Source of the DNA: Cryptomeria japonica | Lineage: Eukaryota > Streptophyta > Pinopsida > Cupressales > Cupressaceae | Length of the DNA: 64,000 nucleotides | Direction: 5' to 3' | NCBI RefSeq assembly: GCF_030272615.1 | Contig: NC_081414.1 | Coordinates: forward strand, 912,459,009 to 912,523,008 | Part shown: positions 57,897 through 64,000 of the stretch, in pieces | How positions within the stretch are numbered: position 1 is the stretch's first letter | How the letters are laid out: each line of letters opens with the position of its first letter | Notes under the pieces: generated by a model | What the model was told of the DNA's origin: nothing | Seen by the model: the letters and a program-made list of their open reading frames with translations, nothing else | The model's database searches: none | Position numbers and translations under genes: made by a program

Positions 57897-59439
57897 CTGT
57901 TGAGATAGCATAATTGACTTCAATCTTCAAATTACCTCTTAAGTTAGAACAAACAGATTAAAAATTATCAAAGTTTCTACTATCCAATCTGTATGAATAA
58001 TGAATATTGACATTTGGATGCAATTGGTACAGAGAAATAAAAAACCCTCTTAAGATTTAAGTTATTAACTATAGACATCTGAAAACAGAGTAGTTGAATG
58101 GTCCAGAATCGTCTTACTTGGAAGACACAGTGTCTGTAAACTTAAAACTTGGCTACTCTGTATCTCGCTTCTTTGTTATTGCTTAGCAAAGAAAGAGATA
58201 CCGGGATGTTATTTGGTCCTGTCATTCTCATGATTAATTTGTGCTATGTAGTTATTTCAAACTATATATAAGACTGTTTGTGACATCTCCTTCTGAGTAG
58301 CCGAAATGATCCATTTAGCCTATCTAATTTCTGTAGGCTAATAAATTGACTCAAGTGATAAAAAAAAGGCCAATATTATAAAGCCATGAAAGGTATTTTA
58401 ATGATATATTTTGAGCGAGAAATTAAAAGAACCTTAGGAAAGTTCTATGGGAAGTTATATAAGTTGATTTGAGCACTCATTTGTTCATGCTTGTTTATTT
58501 TTCTCTATTGGGAGTTTGAGCTTCTTGCTTGAGCAAACCCCACGACAAAAACCTTAAGGGAATTGGTTTCTGTAGTGAGACATCTACCCTAGCCAATTTG
58601 CAGGTGGAATCACACAAAATTCATGCAGATGTTTAGTGATTGAAGTTTTGTTAGTTTTTTTTTAAGGTTTGCAGGCAAACGAAAAAATTATAGTTTTCTG
58701 ATTGTTGGGCAAAGTTTTATCATTTTGTTAAGTTTTCAGGTGGCATTGTGGTAATTGATAGGTATGAATTTGAGACACCAATCATGAAGATTTAGTGATA
58801 TATATGTTTCAGAATTTATTCTGCTGGGTGTGAGAATGGGTTATAGCTAGCTGTGAAGTTTCCTTACTTCTCGCATGGGTTTGTTGGCTAGGCAAGTGAC
58901 ATATTTTGCTTTGCGAGGCCTGAGACTACCAAGCTCCTGGTCACCACTCAGTTAACAGCAGGTTCTGGCAATTGTTAGGGGTTTTAAAGACAGCGATAAC
59001 AGTTTGTTGGCACCCAGGAATGGAGGAATAAGTTGCAGGTCGCTAGGGAGCAAATACCAATACTTTTGCAACCACAGACTATCCCAAACTCTTGGATGTG
59101 GAACTTCTGGCACAGAGATTTATTAATTGTAAAATCTGCAATAAAGTTTAGCCATCTGATATTCTGTAACTCTGTTTATTAGAAGCAGCAAATGAACCTC
59201 TTCCCTTGTAATGTGCAACTTCGTGTAATGTGTGTATGGTTGAATGCTTGAGTTCTTTATACTTCAAAGCTGTAAATGTGCATCAAACCACTAGACAGTA
59301 TGGTAAACATTGCAAATCAGAAAATCTCTTCAGAGAATGCATGCAAACTGTTAGATAATAAGCATATTCAAAGAACACTGGAGAAGTATAAAAATTTTGG
59401 GGTAGTTTTGTGACCATTTCACACATCGCCCCATCAAAA
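57897..59439 (-). other. Intron or upstream region of the methyltransferase gene
   Basis: I searched for the SAM-binding exon of the family by eye and did not see it. No transposon protein is visible. Confidence 0.4.
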
Positions 59440-62235
59440 TGGGGACCCCCCTCTCTTTTTTTGGGTCTCGCTTTCTCTTAGTTTAGTTTTTTCTCTGCTT
59501 GCTGGGTGTTTTGAGTGAGTTAGCGGTCGCCTGGGCTGGGTAGGTTAGGGTTTCCTTCGCAAAGCTCACCTAGGGTTTCTTGCAAAGCCAAATTTGACCT
59601 GGGCTTGGGAAAGTCATGTGTTGTCTGCCTTGAACCCTGGTGTAATCTTAGAAGGATCTTGCCTTTCAGGAGATGGAAAATGTATAGATTGTGCAAAGAG
59701 GTTGAGGGTTTGAGTCAGGATGGGTCAAAATTGTAGGTTTTTAGGTCAGAGTCTTGTCTTTTGTCGAGTCAGAGACAATTGAATGGAACCAGTAGGCAAA
59801 TAATAGACTTGAATGACAAAGAGAAGACTCAAGAGGATGAATCTAAGGCATGATGGGTGGAAAAAGTCAAGAAACTCGAGCTAACCATGAATTTCGCTCC
59901 TGACCCTTCCAAAGGGTCCAGAGCGAAATTTCACAAAGGACCTAAGATTTCAACTAAGTCAAAGAGGGGTTGAGCGAATTTGCAAGGATATGAAAGGAAA
60001 TGCATCAAAAGGTCGAATCTAAGGCAAAGTCAAGTCAATCTCAAGGAAAATTGGGCCTAGAATTGGAATTTCGCTCTTGACCCTTCTCCAAAGGGTCCAG
60101 AGCGAATTCCTCTATAAAACACTCCACCATGACCCAAACTAGTAACTAGCTTATTCCCAGGCATTAATGAAGGAAAAACACTCATTTGGATAAGGCAATG
60201 TGGGAAATGAAGTCAAAATTTGAGCACAAGGAGGAATTTCGCTCCTGGCCCTTCCAAAGGGTCCAGAGCGAAATTCATATAAGACCCTATTTCTTCACAA
60301 AATCTTGAAGTGAATGCCAATTTGAACTGGATGATGATAGGGGGAGGCCTGAAAAGTTATATCCAAGCCAAGGAAGGATGAAAAAAGGTGAGAAATGAGC
60401 TCAAGGAATTTCGCTCTTGACCCTTCCAAAGGGTCTAGAGTGAAATTCACATAACCCCTATATTGCTCCTTGTTATGGCCAAGTTTTGGACTTCTAAGGC
60501 ATGGTTGGAATGAATTTGATGTGTTCTTGCCTTTGAAAGGTGAATTGAGATGATGGAGTGGTGAAAATTAATCTAAATCTAGAATTTTGCTCCTGACCCT
60601 TCCAAAGGGTCCAGAGCGAAATTCTCAATTTGACCCCCTTTTTTCGCTCAAGACATTGAAAAGACCTTGTTTTGAGCTAAGTAGATGGCAAATGGACTTG
60701 ATTGTGGTGAGGAGAGGTGAGTTTGATCAAATTTGAAGGTAAATTGAATGGAAGAAATGTGAAATCAACCTAGATTTTGAATTTTGCTCCTGACCCTTCC
60801 AAAAGGGTCTAGAGCGAAATTCCTAGAAGACACCCATTTCTTCCTTGATTAGACCAATATCTTAGTTCCTTGGGCATATTTGGAAGAAGATTGACATGTT
60901 TTTGCCTTAGGAAGTGAATGAAGGCAAAAGAAATGAAGGATTTTGTCCAAGACATGAATTTCGCTCCTGACCCTTCCAAAGGGTCCAAAGCAAAATTCTT
61001 GAAAACACCTATTTTCCCCTTAGATGAGGTCAAAACCTTGGTTCTTATGGCGTGGATGGAAGTGGAACGATGTATTCTTGTCTTTTGAGGTAGATCGGAT
61101 TTGAAATAATGAAGAAATGAGCTCAAAATATGAATTTCTCTCCTGACCCTTCCAAAGGGTCTAGAGCGAAATTCCCAATCTCTCTCTTTTCTTCCAATTT
61201 TGTGTCAAGACAAACATTGATCAAGGTGAATTGAGCTTGGAGATACCCCTAGGCATGCCTTTGAGTGGCTTATACCAAAAATGAAGATTTTGGGCTAGAA
61301 CATGGATTTCGCTCCTGACCCTTCCAAAGGGTCCAGAGCGAAATCCTAAATAGGTCCTGTCCCTGGCCATGGTTTTGAGCGAATTTCTCCTTTCAGGCCT
61401 TCCTAAGGATAGAACAAGTGTTTTCTTCATGAGAGAGGAATCCAAAGGTGAAAATCATGACAAAGCAAGGTAAGAAGAAAGTAGAGTTCAACCTAAAGGA
61501 AGAAAATCGCTCCTGACCCTTCCAACGGGTCCAAAGCGAATTTCTTCATAAGGCACTATTCCTTGCTCCAGAGTACAAGCTAGTGCATTCCCAATCAATG
61601 TTAAAGCCCAAAGACTTGTTATTAATAACCTAAGGAATGAAGAATGAAGCTAAGTGAGGAAAACAAGCAAATTATGAATTTCGCTCCTGACCCTTCCAAA
61701 GGGTCTAGAGCGAAATTCTCAAAATCACCTAATTTGTTCATGATAGAAGCTAAAATATGAATTCCTAGGCCTTGGAAGAGAGAAGACTAGTGCATACTTG
61801 CCTTGGGAAGCAATTTGGGGTAAAGAAATGATACAATTTGGACCTAATCATGAAAATCGCTTCTGGCCCTTCCAAAGGGTTCAGGGCGAAGTCCTTTGAA
61901 ATCCCTATTTTTTCACCTTGTTTGAAGGCAAGTTGCAAGTTCATAATGGCAAGAACATTGAAAGGTTAAGGATCAAGATGGTGAAATAATGGAAAGATGG
62001 AGTGAATGGAGTAAAATGGCAAACAATAAATCTTGAAGAAACTTCAACATCTCCTAGGGTTGCCTATGTCTCTTCAAAAGATTCGCAAGCAAATCACATT
62101 CAAAACAAATTATTCCTCTCTTAATTTGTTAATCAAACCTCATTTTTTTTGAATAAATAATGCAAATCCGCCTTGATTAAACAATTGTCAAATTGGCTAA
62201 ATTGACCTTTGAGCTTTAAAACTCAGAAAAATTCA
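59440..62235 (+). repeat. Possible long LTR holding the hairpin array
   Basis: It starts TGGGGACCCCCCTCTC and would end GAAAAATTCA, three bases before TGGCGCCCAAC, which resembles a primer-binding site. If so, the 12-unit array is inside a ~2.8-kb LTR. Against this, a TATA-like box and a spliced leader lie downstream of that site. No second LTR is in the window. Confidence 0.35.
59889..61895 (+). repeat. Tandem array: 12 units of ~175 bp, each with a 43-bp hairpin core
   Basis: Cores start at 59,889, 60,066, 60,234, 60,406, 60,582, 60,779, 60,956, 61,132, 61,304, 61,502, 61,676 and 61,852: spacing 168-177, with two steps of 197-198. Each core is an interrupted palindrome with outer arms GAATTTCGCTC / GAGCGAAATTC and inner arms ACCCTT / AAGGGT around CCA. 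Spacers are strongly diverged but keep faint similarity (GAATGAAGG-type words), so these are true tandem repeats with an unusually conserved core. Most core changes are CG to TG or CA. Confidence 0.9.
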
Positions 62236-62238
62236 TTC

Positions 62239-62249
62239 TTTGGCGCCCA
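62239..62249 (+). other. Primer-binding-site-like sequence
   Basis: TGGCGCCCAAC; the first ten bases fit a tRNA-Lys-type site, later ones do not. Confidence 0.3.
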
Positions 62250-62354
62250 ACTATATTCTTTTTTACCTTTATTGCTAGGTCGGCCACCTTGGAGATGGAT
62301 TTTTTAAATTGTATTTATTTATTTAAGAGGTCGGCCTCTTGGGAAAAGGATGAA

Positions 62355-62364
62355 AGCGCCCTAT
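62355..62364 (+). promoter_or_regulatory. Putative TATA box
   Basis: GCCCTATATAGGAAAG lies about 280 bases before a splice donor and about 525 before the ATG at 62,884. Confidence 0.45.
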
Positions 62365-62638
62365 ATAGGAAAGTAAATTTTGCAAGCATTAATCAATATT
62401 CATTCATACTTTCTTCCTAAGAAAATTTGAGAAGAACTAGAGGAGCGAATTGCAGCAGGTGTAGACGAATTTCTGATCTAGGAAGGCTGGTCAAGGTCTG
62501 AATCTGCAAAGGCGAACCTGAGGTGCAGACCTGAAGCTTTTGACCCCCTTTGAATATTACTTGGAAAGAAGGCGAATCCAGCCGCAATCTCCCCTTTTAT
62601 CCATCTTTTCAGGTTGATAATTAGAAATCAAGGACAAG

Positions 62639-62876
62639 GTATGTACAATCTGATTATTTGAAGATGTATTGAAGATCTGATTCAAATTTCTATATCAATT
62701 TTTTAAGGTTAAGTCTTCAATAATCTAGTTTGATTTGTAGGTGATGTCAATTTGAAAAATCATAATTTAAGGGTTTATCATTTTATTGTCAAATTAAAGT
62801 TCAATTGTTTCTTTAAAAGATCTCAAATCACCTATCGAGGGTACTATACCTAAACCTAACTTAAGCCTTTTTGTAG
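62639..62876 (+). other. Putative 5' UTR intron
   Basis: Donor ACAAG|GTATGT at 62,638/62,639 and acceptor CCTTTTTGTAG| at 62,876, AT-rich inside, placed directly before the ORF start (GTAGCAAATGGCG). Confidence 0.5.
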
Positions 62877-62883
62877 GTAGCAA

Positions 62884-64000
62884 ATGGCGGCCCCCAAGGC
62901 AAGTGGATCTGCTACCCGACAAGTTCTCATTAAAGAAGATCAAAAGAGTGATGACTTGGAGACAAGGATCGTATCCAAATGGAGCAGTATTGGAGACACC
63001 AACTTAGGGAACTTCAATGTGAAGAAGTTTCAAGAAGCACCTTACATCGGCAAGCCATCACCCATAGCCAAGAAGATAATTGAGAGTGGCATCATCAAGG
63101 CTGCAGGCTTCCCTCCCGCAGTCAGATGTCATGAGCTAATGATCGAATGTGCTAGGCACTATGATTCACATTCAAGGACAATCATAGCCAAGGATGGAAC
63201 TATCCTCGCCTATCTTTCAAAAGAAGCTATAAGTGAAGCTTTTCATCTTCTGGAATAGAGAGATGTGATCTACAAGAGCTTAGAAGGAGCTAAGTCTATC
63301 TACGAAGATGACCCTGATACCTGTCTGAACTTCATCAATAAGAATTGGTTACTCAAGAGTAGGCCTCGCTTGAATAAGATACTTAATACGCCTCACAAAA
63401 TTGATTTCCAAGAGGAATTCAGAGACTTGATAACCATGCTCAACCAGATTATAGGTGCCTCTCAAGCCTCTTTTTCAACAAGTGGATGTTCTTCTTTATA
63501 CAGATGATCGTTCAAGAAAAGGGAATGTTCAATTGGGCCAGAATTATTAGCAACAACCTAGATGTCCAGTTGAGGAGGCTAGTCCCTACTAAGTCATTCC
63601 ACATGAGTTCATATGTTATATATTCTTTAGCTAGATGTTTTGAATATGTAGGATTACCACACAGAGGAGTTGTTGGGAGAGGACCCAGAGAGATAAGAGT
63701 ATGTGATTCTTATGCTCAATTGCATCATCCACCTAAGAATTACTACAAGCTAGTCAACGATACTTTCATAATGCATATCACCAAGACATTACAAGGAGGG
63801 GTCCACCATCAACTATCTCTAGAAGCACAAGAATTCGTGAAGAAACATGGTGCATGGTTCATTCAATTTCCTAAATTCACCTACATCAGGGTCCATGGAT
63901 GTCCTTCACCTCCTTATATGTTGCCAAGATATCCTATGGATAAAATAATATTACTTGAAGTGACTAGACAGTTGGCAGCTTGTGCTAGAGCATCAAGACA
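62884..64000 (+). pseudogene. ORF of unknown function, runs off the window
   Basis: ATG in good context (GCAAATGGCG). The protein starts MAAPKASGSATRQVLIKEDQ; then KWSSIGDTNLGNFNVKKFQE, SPIAKKIIESGIIKAAGFPP and HELMIECARHYDSHSRTII. An in-frame TAG follows HLLE (63,256). The frame continues (RDVIYKSLEGAKSIYEDDPD) to a one-base frameshift in a T run near 63,470. It is then open to the end (KWMFFFIQMIVQEKGMFNWA, SFHMSSYVIYSLARCFEYVG, VKKHGAWFIQFPKFTYIRVH). About 370 residues are visible. No domain recognised. It may be a retroelement-associated protein, given the possible LTR upstream; host origin is not excluded. The two lesions could also be sequencing errors. Confidence 0.6.

Noticed and set aside
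59889..61895. Regularly spaced repeats as a CRISPR-like array
   Set aside because: The spacing is ~175 bp, spacers are related to each other, and the context is plant nuclear DNA.

Overview
This window looks like repeat-dominated nuclear DNA of a land plant with a large genome. A conifer or another gymnosperm is my best guess, but that is inference. Almost everything is nested and decayed LTR retrotransposons and LINEs. The one recognisable host gene is the 3' end of an intron-containing SAM-dependent methyltransferase on the minus strand at 57,062-57,896. No rRNA, tRNA, CRISPR or bacterial-type operon was seen.

Layout: (1) 1-4,927 is the 5' part of a minus-strand Ty3/gypsy element of Tat type (called family X here): LTR, primer-binding site, leader, short upstream ORF and gag. 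It is inserted in (2) a minus-strand Ty1/copia element (4,928-9,197; gag-pol and 5' LTR). That copia is itself inserted in (3) the 3' part of a plus-strand family X element (9,198-12,856), which carries an antisense plant-mobile-domain (PMD) gene, an AGCGCT-motif array, a polypurine tract and the 3' LTR. (4) 12,857-32,590 is a sibling Tat element (family Y) on the plus strand: truncated 5' LTR, leader arrays, upstream ORF, gag, protease, RT, RNase H, a second (archaeal-type) RNase H, integrase, a long 3' region with another antisense PMD gene (split by a solo copia LTR), and the 3' LTR. (5) 32,850-35,640 is a 5'-truncated minus-strand LINE. (6) 36,422-37,645 is a minus-strand Ty3 LTR with its primer-binding site, inserted into (7) a copia-type element (37,646-42,302) with decayed zinc knuckles and a long ORF of unknown function but no visible pol. 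(8) 42,632-44,283 holds an LTR-like segment and a decayed Ty3 RT-RNase H. (9) 45,184-56,479 is a chromodomain Ty3 element (chromovirus) whose gag was split by a LINE (46,846-52,066; 15-bp target duplication). The chromovirus is flanked by a ~294-bp duplication rather than the usual 5 bp. (10) The methyltransferase exons. (11) 59,440-64,000 holds a 12-copy, ~175-bp-period array of hairpin-forming repeats, followed by a plausible promoter, a 5' UTR intron and a ~370-codon ORF of unknown function that runs off the window.

How the parts relate: two sibling Tat elements share the same architecture, with a sense leader, upstream ORF, gag and pol, and an antisense gene between integrase and 3' LTR. 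That antisense gene appears spliced: a small first exon with a conserved HRFERVRR motif, an intron holding a motif array, then the PMD exon. The motif arrays in the sense leader and in the antisense intron have opposite orientation, so each precedes the ORF it is co-oriented with. Most coding copies carry stops and frameshifts, and many stops are CAG-to-TAG or CGA-to-TGA type, as expected from methylated-cytosine decay.
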